In this document: positions 32,560 through 43,269 of the stretch, piece by piece | Numbering within the stretch: position 1 is the stretch's first letter | Layout: each line of letters starts with the position of its first letter | Assembly (NCBI GenBank): GCA_039621445.1 | Contig: CP154956.1 | Coordinates: 52,259,386-52,323,385, forward strand | DNA: 64,000 nucleotides | Source: Euglena gracilis | Taxonomy: Eukaryota; Euglenida; Euglenophyceae; Euglenales | Direction: 5' to 3' | The notes under the pieces: generated by a model | Told to the model about the DNA's origin: nothing | Database searches by the model: none | Seen by the model: only the letters and a program-made list of their open reading frames with translations | Position numbers and translations under genes: made by a program

Positions 32560-32800
32560 GGGTCGGCACGCCGTGGCGAGGTTTCCGGCTAGGGGGGGAG
32601 GAGGGGGGGGTTTTGGCGTGGCGAGGGGGTTCCGGATGGGGGGGGGGAGGGGTGCGCGGGGGTTTGCCAAGAAAATTTTCTTTGGCGGGCCTGACATGGC
32701 GTGGCGAGGGGGTCTGAAAAGGGGGGGAGGGGGGGGGTAAAATGGCGTGGCGAGGGGGTCGGTGAGGGGGGGGGGGAGGGGTGTGCCGACCCCCCGGTGT
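32560..32800. repeat. G-run repeat with GGCGTGGCGAGGGGGT modules
   Basis: Four modules of GGCGTGGCGAGGGGGT separated by G runs. A related pair in C-rich orientation lies at 62400-62560. Confidence 0.65.
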
Positions 32801-33102
32801 CACCGCACATATTTCTGAGTGATTGTCAGCACAAACACAGTGGACCAGTGAAGACCTTGGTGGAGTTCAAGGTACAACTTCAAGGAGTGTTTCAAGTTAC
32901 AAATCAAGTCCCCCCCCCCCCCCCCCCCCGCGCGGCCGCTCGCCGCCCCCATCAGCCCCCCCTCCCCCCGATGTGCCTAGCCTCCCTTGGGCAGGTCATC
33001 GTCTGACAAAAAATCCAACCTGGGAAGGAGTAGCGTCACTTATGGGGGGGGGGTGTTTTCCGGGGTGGTCACTTTTCTTTTTGCAAATGCTGCAACCTTC
33101 GC

Positions 33103-33183
33103 ATGCGGTTGGACCTGCAACGAGTGAGGAAAATCGCCTTCCTACAAAGGGCGATGAACACCGCCGACTTCATCGACACCGAG
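33103..33183 (+). CDS. Possible first exon of the recombinase gene
   Basis: An ATG in a 27-codon open frame (MRLDLQRVRKIAFLQRAMNT and on) ends at GAG|GTAACA, a good donor. The next acceptor (TCTTGTCCTCAG) ends at 33558 and opens into the tyrosine-recombinase-like coding region. The intervening intron contains the 33260-33359 palindrome. Confidence 0.4.
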
Positions 33184-33259
33184 GTAACAACCCCTTTTAA
33201 ATCTGTCGTGAACGTGTGATAGCCCCCTTCTATGTCCTTCAGTTACCCAGTTTTTATAT

Positions 33260-33359
33260 TTAAATCAACAGACACTAACAATTTCAGCAGCGCCGGGCCA
33301 TGCGAGCGAAGCGAGCGGCCCGGCGCCCCTGCTGAAACCGTTAGTGTCTGTTGATTTAC
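33260..33359. repeat. Nested palindrome of about 100 bp
   Basis: The outer arms read TAAATCAACAGACACTAAC and its complement. The inner arms form a GC-rich hairpin starting CGCCGGGCC. It lies in the putative intron upstream of the recombinase frame. Confidence 0.75.
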
Positions 33360-33558
33360 TAAAACCTATTTCGTCTGGGCCCGCACACCTGTCTTGAAAA
33401 TTCATTCGACCGATGCACCTGGCTTGAGTTTTGGCCGGTTTTTGTCATTTTTTTTCAAGAAAACGTACGCCGTCTTGGAAATCGTTTTACACTGACGGAT
33501 CCCTGTCTTGGAAATTGTTTGCTCTTTGATGATGGTGATATGTTCTTCTTGTCCTCAG

Positions 33559-34240
33559 TTTTTGTTCTTAATGGCTAAACGGGCGAACCATGTGGCGTGG
33601 CCGGAGTGAAACCTCCGCCCCCCCCTGAGGAATTTGTTGCTGCGATCCGCAAAATATCTGAGGGCGGTAAGCAGGAGGCAGATGACCCAATGAACGGCCC
33701 TTGTTTGCTAAGAAAGAAACCAAGAGACTTTCCGGAGCGCAAGGCGTCCAACGATCCGGCATCCCACATTTTCTGACTTTTGTCGATTTTTGTGAGGATA
33801 ACGGGTTAAAGTATGACTCGTTGGATGAATATTTGCGAGGTTGGGCTCGTCGCACCATTTTTCCGGTGTATTTGTTTGACGATGAGGTTGACGTGGAAAG
33901 TTGCAAACAACAGCGGGCCACACAGAACTTCTCACTAAAAGTACTTTCTGCAGACTCCTGGCGAATTTATGTGAACGGCATGATGAGGGCGTACAATGCA
34001 ACGGCCCCTAAAATTGCCTTGGCTGCCTTTGTGGATCGTCAATTTCCGTTGCTGAATGAATTTGCTGCCCCGGTGCTCAAGCGTGAAAGAGGGGTGCGTG
34101 CCATGGAAGCAGCTCAACGAACGACACCTGGGATTTTGACAGAGGAGGAACTTCTGTCCCTCCGAACACGTTTTGACGCAAGCAACGTTCTGCAGATGCA
34201 GCGGTGGAATTTGCTGATTTTTGGATTCAGGACGGGCTGG
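33559..34240 (+). pseudogene. Tyrosine recombinase-like gene remnant (Crypton- or DIRS-like)
   Basis: The translation contains PHFLTFVDFCEDNGLKYDSL, a helical core-binding-like region, and then GILTEEELLSL followed about 20 residues later by LLIFGFRTG. That spacing matches the start of the catalytic domain of tyrosine recombinases, where the arginine of a TGxR-type motif begins the active site. The frame shifts twice upstream (near a C run at 33622 and at about 33690) and is cut at 34240 by an array of 33-bp repeats, so the rest of the catalytic domain is missing. Eukaryotic tyrosine recombinases of this kind occur in Crypton and DIRS elements. No reverse transcriptase is adjacent, which favours Crypton. 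The assignment rests on motif spacing only. Confidence 0.5.
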
Positions 34241-34244
34241 CCAC

Positions 34245-34475
34245 GCTTGTCGTTTTTTTCAAGAAAACGTACACCGTCTTGGAAATCGTTTTACTCTAAC
34301 GATCGCCTGCCTTGGAAATCGTTTTACACTAACGGATCCCTGTCTTGGAAATCGTTTTACACTAACGGTCGCCTGTCTTGGAAATTGTTTTACACTAACG
34401 GATTCAGCTGAAATCCGTTAGTAGGTGTAAAAATTCAAGACAGGCGTCGGGCCCAGTAAATTGGTTTTAAGGTGT
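34245..34475. repeat. Array of about 33-bp repeats at an element end
   Basis: About five units containing CTTGGAAATCGTTTTACACT, then a palindrome around TTCAGCTGAA, then an inverted half-unit and GGGCCCAGTAAATTGG. The same outer end occurs inverted at 33362-33405, so the pair probably defines an element of about 1.1 kb (33362-34475) holding the recombinase frame. Confidence 0.6.
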
Positions 34476-34978
34476 TCCATGTCCCCCCCCTCTGAACACA
34501 TCCAAACATGGGGAAGGGGGCTGCGCCGCTTCTCAGCGCACTCTCCAGTGTCATCAACACTGCTGTCACGGAAGAAATGTTTTGGAACCGACCAAGTGCT
34601 GCACAGTCCAGTTTTCCAAAAAGCAGTCTGATTTTTGGTCTTTTGGCTCCCATCCTTTGGGGGGGGTCCCACCTAAAACCGCGCAAGGCAAACTCACCCC
34701 CCTTTGGGCGAGGCAAATGAAAGGATGAAAAGAAAAAAGCCCCCATCTTCCAAAAAAGTCCATTTTGTGAAAGTGCACTGGTGATCCTTTCACTTCCATG
34801 TCTTTCTGCATTTTTTTTGTCGATCTTCCGTGAGGAATAGCCATTTAAATGCTCAAAAACACGGCATTCCGGGTTCGCAATTTGATATGCTCCGGTTTTT
34901 TCAATACGGGTCATTGACGATGTATGCCGGCTGTTTTATACGTCTCCGGGGCTCGATTGTTTTAAACTTATTTTGTGT

Positions 34979-35096
34979 CAAGAACTGTGTTTGGGCCAAG
35001 AGTTAGGGGGAGCCCAGGGGCGGGGACCGCGGCGCAGAAAGCGCCGCGGTCGGCCCTGGGCCCCCCTAAAACCTTGGCCCAAAACACTGTTCTTGT
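34979..35096. repeat. Foldback of about 118 bp with GC-rich hairpin centre
   Basis: The outer arms are CAAGAACTGTGTTTGGGCCA and an imperfect complement. The centre is GGACCGCGGCGC and its complement around AGAAA. No coding capacity. Confidence 0.75.
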
Positions 35097-35559
35097 TTGA
35101 AACCGTGTTTTGGGCGAAGATTTAAGATTTTTAAAGTCTCGAAATCGGCCCAAACACAAAAAGCCATGTTGCTATGAACACGGCCTTGGCCCGAAATCCG
35201 ATGATGTCAATAGAATTGCAATACAGGCGTCGAGCCCAGAAAATAGGTTTAACATTGCCAAATCACTCCTCACCCGAAAGCTTTTCTTTCAGATGACCAG
35301 TGATGACAACTGGTTCAGGACAAATTTGCCGAATGCCTTTTCTGAAGTTCCAGAAAATGATAATCTTAAGTACCGTCCTTCCCTCTGTTCCATCCAAAGT
35401 TTAGCCAGCTGTGATCACCTGGCCACAAAATTTGGTTTTTGTCTGATCCATAACGCCTCCACAACCCCATAGGACCAAAAATGTCGAAAAACAGGGAAAT
35501 CAAAAATGTCCAAAAAGTCACTAAAAATTCCCAATCTGACCAGCAACAGATTTCAATGG

Positions 35560-35760
35560 AATGGAAATCGACTGACATAAACGGGCGCCTGAATGGAAAT
35601 CGACCGACATTAACGGGCGCCTGGATGGAATCGACCGACATAAACGGGCGCCTGAATGGAAATCGACCGACATAAACAATTTCAGCCTGAAATCTGTTAA
35701 TGTCAGTTGAATTTCAAGACAGGTGTCGGGCCCAGAAAATAGGTTTTAAAGGATTTTCAT
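35560..35760. repeat. Second iteron-like array
   Basis: Four units containing GGAAATCGACCGACATAAAC and GGGCGCCTG, then a short palindrome and AATTTCAAGACAGG followed by GGGCCCAGAAAATAGG. The architecture matches 34245-34475 but the unit is diverged. A lone copy of the outer end lies at about 35225-35262. Confidence 0.65.
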
Positions 35761-35814
35761 GTTATCCCTGTTTCATCATTACCCCTCCGGACCACCATCA
35801 AGGGCCCACCGGAG

Positions 35815-36060
35815 GTTCGGCATACCCCCCCCCCTGGGGGTCGGACCCCCTCGGCACGGCAAAATGGGTACCCCCCCCCCACTGGTCAACCGACCCCCCT
35901 CGGCACGGCATGCCGAACCATACCAATGAAATTTCCTTAGGAAATTTCGGCTCTCCGCCGTGGTGGACCCTCCCCCCCTGGGGGTCCGACCCCCTCGGCA
36001 CGGCAAAATGGGTACCCCCCCCCCCCTTGGTGGCCGAGGATCCTCGTCAAACGTGCCGAA
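35815..36060. mobile_element. Inverted copy of the 23270-23480 G-run element
   Basis: C runs alternate with GACCCCCTCGGCACGGCA modules. The centre contains AATTTCCTTAGGAAATT. The outer edges read GGAGGTTCGGCA and TGCCGAACCTCC. Confidence 0.65.
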
Positions 36061-36061
36061 C

Positions 36062-36650
36062 CTCCACCAACCCCACCGACCGACTTTGGCCCAAATGGGC
36101 CGCCGGTCAAAAATGGCAGATTCCACACTTCTGAAGCCATGTTACCCATTAATTGAAAGCTCTTCTCAAGGGCTTTTGACAGATGGCCACAGGATTCGGC
36201 CATAATGCACGCAGCGCTTATTTTCAGCGATCGTGTATTCCAAAATTTGACATCCTAATTTGTCAAATCCCACAGCTCAGGTTGCATATTGCATATCAAA
36301 CGAAAGGTCTCGCCAACACCTTTTGCTTGGAACCCACAGAACTCAGCCAGATTGCAAAGCGCTCTCAAAATCAGCGATCGCATTTTTCGTCATTTTCCGG
36401 ACCCCATTTGCATATCTGAAATTCCACTTTTCAGCTGCCACGTTGCCCATCGATCGAAAGCTCTTCTCAAGGGCTTTCAGTAGATGGCCTTAGATTTCTG
36501 CCATGCTGCGTGGTATTCTATTTCAGAAATTCTCCGAAACTGGCCAAAAGGAAATTTTCCCTCAAAAACCCCCAATTTTTGGCCCAAGACCACCCAAAAA
36601 CTGCTCAAATATGATTTCCACCTGTCTCCAAAAAATTACAAAACTTGGCC
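36062..36650. repeat. Family A repeat copy, inverted
   Basis: Matches 26300-26800 in the opposite orientation, including the stretch that is uninterrupted at the 28038 insertion site. Confidence 0.75.
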
Positions 36651-36789
36651 ACAGACTTTTCTGAAAACATACTTCATGTAAGCACCTGAAACTGCAGCAG
36701 CAGTTAGAAAGTTTGAATGTAACTCGCACCTCGAAATACGTCCATTCCTTAGAAGCCAGAGAATCAGACTTTGAAAATATGCTGCCAGT

Positions 36790-36965
36790 GACCATGGCTT
36801 CATCTTTTTAAGCTCCAGACAGCCATCAGCATGTGCTTTGGTGCGCAGAGTCACAAGAGACACTTCGGTTCCACATCCTCTGCACGTCCGAACATTACAC
36901 TTCTTGCCGGAGTTGGAAATCTTCGGTCTGAAGCACGGCCACACAGGATCCACAGATATATAAGG
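36790..36965 (-). pseudogene. BED-type zinc finger, N-terminal fragment of a transposase-like protein
   Basis: The translation reads VDPVWPCF, then CNVRTCRGCG, then KAHADGC: paired cysteines followed by a histidine and cysteine at BED-finger spacing, preceded by the aromatic VW signature. BED fingers are the DNA-binding N-termini of hAT transposases. No catalytic part is visible nearby in the same frame, and upstream sequence (37005-37075) is a poly-A/poly-T palindrome. Confidence 0.5.
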
Positions 36966-37289
36966 ATATAACCAGACGCTGCGATTCCAATCCAATCCAA
37001 AAAAACCAACGGTGGTTTTTTTGAAACAAAAAAACACAGTTTTTGGTTTTTTTCGAAAAAAAACCCCAAAAAAACACCATCCCTGGGAGGGAGTGAATGT
37101 TGCAGGTGCCTGGGTTGACAAAAAAATGCCAAAAAAGGAACTTTTTGTTGGGAAGACAGGACAAAACAGAAACACAAGCACATTGGTAGGATGTGAACTT
37201 AGCACTTAATTGTCGAAGCACTCGATGCAGTTGAACTTGACTTGAACTTCAGCTTCACTGAACGTGCAAAAAGCTTCTGAAACCAGACC

Positions 37290-37515
37290 CACACCAGCGC
37301 CGCTCGGGGGGGGTCCCGGACCCCCCTCCCCCCCCCCGCGGCCCCTGCGCGGCCGCCCGCGCGGCCGCTCGCCCCCCCTTCCCCCCCCCCCCCCCCCTAC
37401 TGTGCCTAGCATAAAACTGACCTGGGCCCCCCTCCCCCCCCCGCGCGGCCGCCCGCGCGGCCGCTCGCCCCCCCCCTCAGCCCCCCCCCCCCCGCTGTGC
37501 CTAGCCTCCGTAACC
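37290..37515. mobile_element. Tandem GC-rich elements with GCGGCCGC sites
   Basis: Two units of CGCGGCCGCTCGCCCCCC type, each ending in GCTGTGCCTAGC or ACTGTGCCTAGC. Same family as the 38557-38766 element, which has a target duplication. Further partial copies at 28700-28805 and 32930-32990. Confidence 0.65.
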
Positions 37516-38556
37516 TCCGTAGTAACCGCAAAAAAGTTCGACTGAAGCACTAAAAATAGACCTAAACCTCCTCCTTCCTGGGTCCACGACATACAATTTT
37601 TTACCAACCCCGTTTTAAAAACTAGTCAGTCACACATTTTCAAAAAACCAGCCAGACACTCTGAAAAAACCAGTCACCCCCCCGGGCGGGGGGGGTCGGT
37701 CAGTGCTTAAGCAATTGCCTGGTCCACGACTGAGTAAGATTCAGGACTAAAAAAAACATCTCTGGGGGGAGGAGTAAAAAAATACCTGGTAGGCTGCCAG
37801 GAACGTCTCGTTCCCCATCACCAAAGTGGACCGCTCCACAATTTTCCTGTATGCAGCCTTGAACGCTCTCGGGAACTGTGCCAGGATCTCAATCCCGCTC
37901 GCCACATCCGCTGGGTGCAGGGGGGGGGTGGCACTCCGCACGTGCAAGCATTTTTCACATTCATTTAATTTGCGCAAATGCGCGCAATGACCACATCAAA
38001 TTATGTCAAGTGACCAATTCAGGAGGACCACTTCCAAGAAGCCAAGACATGACAACACACAGCCAGTTTTCGTACGAGCCCTGCACACTGTATAGTAGTC
38101 CCCTGGGCATACATCGAATTTCTTGATATGGGGCCCAACATTGCCAGCAGGTATTCTGTTGCTCTTCTGTGTTGCACATTTTTCAATATCACGGCGGACC
38201 ACGTCACTAGGCTTCAGGTGGGCCGCGGCAATTTCACCCAAGTTGCCCCAGTGCACGCTGTAATATTCCAATGCCTTGAAAATTGTGCACCACCTGGTGT
38301 CGTTCGGCAAAGGAGGTTCGGCAAAGGAGGAGCATTCAGACAACAGCTGGGCAAACGCCATTTCAAAAACAGCCAGAGGCATTTGTCTGCCCAGATCCTT
38401 TCACTCGCAATCCAGCATGCGAACGATGATTGTACGCAAACCAACGAAGGATGACCTTCACCTTCTCCAAAGCCGTCACGTCCTCACTCACATCCTTCGC
38501 TGCCAGATGTAACCAGTGTGCGGTGCGCACTTCAACAGGGTTAAGCAAAGACATGG

Positions 38557-38766
38557 GAGGCTAGGCGCGCCGCTCGGGGGGGCCCCGGCCCCCCCCCCCC
38601 CCCCCCCCGCGCGGCCCCTGCGCGGCCGCTCGCCCCCCCTTCAGCCCCCCCCATACTGTGCCTAGCATAAAACTGACCTGGGGGTTTCGGACCCCCCTCC
38701 CCCCCCCCCCCCCCGCGCGGCCGCTCGCCCCCCCCCTCAGCCCCCCCCCCCGCTGTGCCTAGCCTC
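38557..38766. mobile_element. 210-bp GC-rich element with 5-bp target duplication
   Basis: GAGGCTAGGC and its complement form the termini. CATGG is duplicated at 38552-38556 and 38767-38771. The body is C runs with CGCGGCCGC sites. It is inserted in the hAT pseudogene. Confidence 0.75.
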
Positions 38767-39169
38767 CATGGGTTGTGGTCACAACAGGGTTGGGCAATTT
38801 CTCCTCCGGGGCAATTATTTCTTTTCTTTGCGGAAAAAAAACGGGAAAATGGAAAATTGCGAATTAATACTCAGCAATTGCGAACATCACATGCGCGATT
38901 GGAATTCTGAATTTTTTTCATTTTTTTCCTCCATTTCTCACAGGTCCGGGATGAATGTCATGAGGACCGTTGGAAGGCAACGTGAAACAACCAGATTGGA
39001 TTATCGCTTTGGCCAAAGTGTGCAATATTATTTCATCAGTGCCAGCCAATTGATGGTTCTTCCAGATTTACGGTTTTAAATAAACCCCCCTCCCAAATAA
39101 CACCCCCCCCCCCCGGTGTGTTATTTGGGCACCCGAACTGGGGCCCCATGGGGGGGGGGGGGGGGTTAA

Positions 39170-39371
39170 CGTGACCCCCCCTATATGGCACCCCCTCGGG
39201 AGCGTTTTGACCCCCCAGGCGACTATTAGGGGGGGGGGGGTGACAATTAGGGGGGGGGTTACTCAATTTACCCCACATTTCCATGGGTTCATGGGTAACC
39301 CTCCCCCTAATTGTCGCCCCCCAAGGGGGGGGCGACTATTAGGGGGGGGTGACAAATAGGGGGGGGTCACG
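39170..39371. mobile_element. 202-bp G/C-run palindrome, TTAA family
   Basis: The termini are CGTGACCCCC and GGGGTCACG, with TTAA on the left and TTAT on the right. Contains TATATGGCACCCCCT and AGCGTTTTGACCCCC, as do the copies at 46139 and 63490. Confidence 0.7.
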
Positions 39372-39539
39372 TTATTTGGGGGGGTGCGTTATTCTTACAT
39401 GGAAAACCAAAGGAAAACAGGGGGGGTGTTATTTGGGCGCTCGAAATCGGCCCCCGAGGGGGGGTGTGTTATTTGGGGGGGGGTGTTATTTGGGGGGGTG
39501 TTATTTGGGAGGGGGGTTTGGCTCTAGGCGGTGGACTGG

Positions 39540-39665
39540 GGGGGGTCCTGGGTGGTCGGCCGACTAGGCCTGGTCGGCAGCTAGTCGGCGAGACAGGGGG
39601 GGGGGGGTCCTGGGTGGTCGGCGGACTAGTCGGCCGACCACCCACTCTAATGTAGTTACGGGCCA
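39540..39665. repeat. GACTAGTCGGCCGACC palindrome cluster
   Basis: Repeats of GACTAGTCGGC and GTCGGCCGAC beside a G run. An inverted copy is at 40443-40615 and a third fragment at 63170-63230. Confidence 0.65.
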
Positions 39666-39709
39666 GTCTCGCCGACTTTTTATGAAGAAAATTGTATGCA
39701 AACCAGTCG

Positions 39710-39950
39710 GTGGCTAGTCGGTGGTCATAAAAATGGTCTGTGGCCCAAACCACCCGGAAATGGTCCGGATGGGTCCAAATAAGTGCCTTACACCAACAGG
39801 AACACCCTCAGATGGAAATCTTTGGTCGGTGGGGGGTCGGTGGGCCCTTGATGGGGTCCGGAGGGGTAAAAAACCAATGATGAAACAGGGATTACATGAA
39901 AATCCTTTAGAAATGCAAGCATTCTGCATCAGGACAGGCTGAAAACTCCC
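39710..39950 (-). repeat. Dispersed repeat of about 240 bp
   Basis: Inverse match to 61310-61545 and 62830-63090; all share GGACCCATCTGCACCATTTC-type and GCATTTCTAAAGGATTTTCA-type words. Noncoding. Confidence 0.7.
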
Positions 39951-39976
39951 CCCTCCACCCCCACCCGAGCCCAGAT

Positions 39977-40245
39977 AACAAAATCCCTTCTATGTTGGCA
40001 ACATACTCCGGGGCTAAGTCGTTTTTGTGGCTCACTTTGGCATAGGCGGGGGGGGGGCTCCGCCCCCCCCGTACCCCCCCCCCTCAAATAACAAAATCCC
40101 TTCTATGTTGGCAACATACTCCGGGGTTAAGTCGTTTTTGTGGCTCACTTTGGCATAGGCGGGGGGGGGTGCGCCCCCCCCCCCCCCCCCCCCTCAAATA
40201 ACAAAATCCTTCTATGTTGGCAATATACTTGGAGGGCTAAGTCCT
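39977..40245. repeat. Three tandem units of about 105 bp
   Basis: Each unit contains ATAACAAAATCCCTTCTATG, CTCACTTTGGCATAGGCGGG and a G/C-run hairpin. Related units in the opposite orientation occur at 60720-60830 and 62565-62820. Confidence 0.75.
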
Positions 40246-40442
40246 TTTTGTGCAAATTTTGACTTGTATATTGAAAATCCAACGGGGAGAAGTGTTCTTT
40301 TCCCAAAGGTGGCCCAAAATGGACATTTTGCCCCCAGTTTTTTGCATATTCACCCCCGATTGGGGGGTTCTGGAGCCATTTGGGTGGGTTTTGACTGGTT
40401 TTGGGGTGATTTGGACAAAAAATTTTCTCAGGGGGGGTTAAA

Positions 40443-40615
40443 GTCGGCGAGACTGGCCCGTAACTACATTAGAGTGGGTGGTCGGCCGACTAGTCGGCCG
40501 ACCACCCAGGACCCCCCCCCCCTGTCTCGCCGACTAGCTGCCGACCAGGCCTAGTCGGCCGACCAATTGGGTGGTCGGCCGACTAGTCGGCCGACCACCC
40601 AGGACCCCCCCCCCA
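40443..40615. repeat. Inverted copy of the GACTAGTCGGCCGACC cluster
   Basis: Opposite orientation to 39540-39665. The two copies enclose the tandem units at 39977-40245, making a large inverted arrangement inside the hAT element. Confidence 0.65.
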
Positions 40616-40712
40616 GTCTACCGTTTGGCACTGGGGGGTTTAGACAATTTGGAGTTGAAGTCAAGGTGACAGTTTGTGGGAAGCTGAAGGACGTCAACCA
40701 CCAGAATGCTTA

Positions 40713-40894
40713 CTCTCACCCCCCTAATTGGCTAGTTGGGGGTCCCGTTGGACGGTCCATTAGCCAATTAGGGGGGGGTCAGGCTTATTGGCCATTGGCC
40801 GGGGTAACCCCCCCCCCTAATTGTCCCCCCCCCCTAATTGGCTAATTGGGCGTCCGAAGGAGCCCGGCCATTAGCCAAATAGGGGGGGTGAGGG
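40713..40894. mobile_element. 182-bp G/C-run palindrome, TA-flanked family
   Basis: The ends are CTCTCACCCCC (one change from CCCTCACC) and GGGTGAGGG, flanked by TA on both sides. The interior matches 30873-31074. Confidence 0.7.
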
Positions 40895-41099
40895 TATTTA
40901 CTGAAGTCATGTTACCTGGAGAATGTTTATTACATTAAGTCAGCACGCTGCAGTTGGTATGAAACTTGTTTTTGTGTCTTGCCTTCTGCTGTTCAACAAA
41001 TGTCCTTGTCCAAAAAACCAAAAGCTTCGTGCCATAGGTGCTGAAAACTTTTTTGTCACAGGCATTGGTCAATTTTCAGCCACGGGAGGTGTTAAAACT

Positions 41100-41560
41100 G
41101 TACCACATCTGGCCCAAAACTGTCCTGCATCTCTGCCCCAAAACTGTCCAGCATCTATGGCCCAAAACTGGCCAGCATTTGTGGCCCAAAACTAACCACC
41201 GCCTGTGGCCCAAAAATGGCCACCACATTGGGCCTGAAACTTTCCCCCACATCTGGCCCAAAACTGTCTAGCATCTGTGGCCCAAAACTGGCCCCACAGT
41301 TTTGGGCCACAGATGCTAGACAGTTGTGGGCTAGATGTGGTGGGAAGTTTTCGCCCACAGATGGTGGCCAGTTTTGGGCCACAGGTGATGGCCAGTTTTG
41401 GGCCACGGGTGGTGGCCAGTTTTGGGCCACGGGTGGTGGCCAGTTTTGGGCCACGGGTGGTGGCCAGTTTTGGGCCACGGGTGGTGGCCAGTTTTGGGTC
41501 ACGGGTGGTGGCCAGTTTTGGGCCACAGATGGTGGACAGTTTTGGGCCTGATGTGGTGGC
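41100..41560. repeat. 24-bp minisatellite with mirrored halves
   Basis: Left of about 41296 the units read GGCCCAAAACTGGCCA; right of it the same unit runs in the opposite orientation (GGCCAGTTTTGGGCCAC). There are about eight units on the left and ten on the right, the latter nearly identical. The 8-residue repeat in translation is a by-product of the period. Confidence 0.85.
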
Positions 41561-43019
41561 TCAAGGGGGGAGGCGCCGAAAAAATGCTATTTTTTAAAGC
41601 ACTTTTCGCGATTTTTCGGTCATTTTTTTGTGGGTCCCCCGGGACCCTCCCCCTCCCCCGCCCGGTCTCGAAAAAACCCCTGACAGGTGGTACAACAATG
41701 TCTGCAAAAATGTTTTGGGTGGTTTTCACGCTGTAGACACGCGTCATCCTCGTCCACGAGGAACATCCAATCAGGGCAGCGAGGTGGCGGCCGGAATTTT
41801 TTCGCTTATAGGGAAAATGTAGGAAAAAAATTTTCCGGGGACAGGAAAAATATCAGTCGAAATTCTCCGAGAAATTTCCGTCCGGAAATTAAATTTCTCG
41901 CCCAACCCTGGGTCACAACAATGACACGGCACTCCAGCTCCTTCAAGTTCAATGGCTTCAAAAAGTTTCTGGGCCAGCCATTCCGCGGTGTGTGGTTGAC
42001 CAGTGGTGTCCTCCGCGGACAAAAGGTAGCAGGCCCCCTCAACTTGAATGCTTGTCACCAACGTTGGGTCATTTAAAGGGCCCGTCCATCCATCCATCTG
42101 CAGGGTTGCAAACTTCCCTTGCAGCCGAGAGTTCAAAACATTGAATTGTTTGATAAAAATGCGGACCAGTAACTCACCACTAAGGGAACGGCGTTCTGCC
42201 GGCTTGTAACCAGGCCTGCACATGACCATGAAACGGCGGAATTCTGGGTGGTTCACACAGCTCAACGGCAAGTTTGCAGCCACCACGAACCGGCACAACT
42301 ATTCGACCAACGCCTGCTTCGTCTCCTTGTCGGTAACGACCGGCTGTAGGAGCGCTTGCTTCGGCCGTTTCCTTGGGGGCTGTTCAATCTCCAGCACCGG
42401 CTCTTCCACCGAAGACGAAGATGATGATACTTCTTCTGTCAACCCAGCACGCATCAATCCCTTGCACCGTTGTGCATGGTTCCACATCCGCTGGACCAGG
42501 GGGCCATCTCAGCGTTGCACCCCTTGCAAGAGGCACGGGTACGTCCTGATGTTTTATGAAGTAATGCCAAATACCATGTGCCAGTCTTCCACCAGGCATT
42601 GTGCCGTAAAAGGATAAAAACAATAGGGCGTACCATAGGAGTTTGGAATGATGTTCCCTTTCGCGATCTGAATTGTTCAAAACTGTTTAAATCTAGTGAC
42701 GTTTCTAATGTATTTAACTCTTCCGGAATGTTTTAATTCCAACCCTGTGTACACGTGTGTGCAGATCAGAGCCGACGGGCAGCATTCCCAATTTTGGCAA
42801 ATGACAAGGGTTTCTGACAGACAATTGACATTAATATGACATTTAGACATTTGCCAAAAACAAAAACCCCGGTCCGTGTTAGGAATGGCCCATCCCACAT
42901 TAATGTCCGCCCTCATGCAGGGCCCTAGTGTGGACACACTCGGACGACCCGTACCAAGTGAGACCACTTCACAGAATGATGTTTGATGCTGTGATGACAG
43001 ACAAGACTTAAAGATATCA

Positions 43020-43217
43020 GAAGACGCTGACTTCTCTCGGCATCCAGCTCTCCCCTGAGACAAAGGTTTGCCAAACAATGCTGTCAGGGAATGATCTTTT
43101 TTCTCTGCCTCGGATCACTGACAAGAATTTGCTGAAGTGTATCAAGCAAGGGTGGCTGTCAGTGGCTGCGGCGCTGTTGCAGCTGATTGTCACACACTTG
43201 TCATCTCACATAGGCTG
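43020..43217 (+). CDS. Possible exon, unknown gene
   Basis: AG at 43018-43019 is followed by a 65-codon open frame with coding-like composition (KTLTSLGIQLSPETKVCQTM and on, ending HLSSHIG-stop). No start codon and no partner exons were found. Function unknown. Confidence 0.3.
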
Positions 43218-43269
43218 AAGCATGAAGTGGTGAGACCTGTACAGGTGGCTTGATGTGAAATGATCAATC

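Larger units (their letters stand above)
38785..41910. mobile_element. 3.1-kb hAT-type transposon with perfect 8-bp target duplication
   Basis: The termini read CAGGGTTGGGC and GCCCAACCCTG. GGTCACAA is duplicated exactly at 38777-38784 and 41911-41918. An 8-bp duplication and CAGGG ends are hAT hallmarks. No intact transposase is present. The interior is a nest of G/C-run elements (39070-40895) and a 24-bp minisatellite (41100-41560). Length 3126 bp, close to the 3124 bp of the element at 28038-31161, although their interiors differ. Confidence 0.85.
37747..42640 (-). pseudogene. hAT transposase pseudogene split by two later insertions
   Basis: Reading the minus strand from 42640: a BED finger (CKGCNAEMAP, then WNHAQRC after a one-base frameshift), a basic linker, HPEFRRFMVMCRPGYKPAER, LQMDGWTGPLNDPTLVTSIQ (the conserved hAT region before the first catalytic block), then an interruption. 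It resumes at 38551 with VRTAHWLHLAAKDV (the RxAHxLxL block) and LPNDTRWCTIFKALEYYSVH (the TRW block), and a C-terminal patch at 37977-37747. The interruptions are a 3126-bp hAT-type element and a 210-bp GC-rich element. An in-frame TAG at about 42297 and at least three frameshifts show it is dead. The hATC domain was not found. One end may lie at 42747, where CCAACCCTG reads outward. Confidence 0.7.

Noticed and set aside
41155-41551. QNWPPPVA-type repeat protein
   Set aside because: The 24-bp period is divisible by three, so every frame stays open; the array is a minisatellite inside a transposon.
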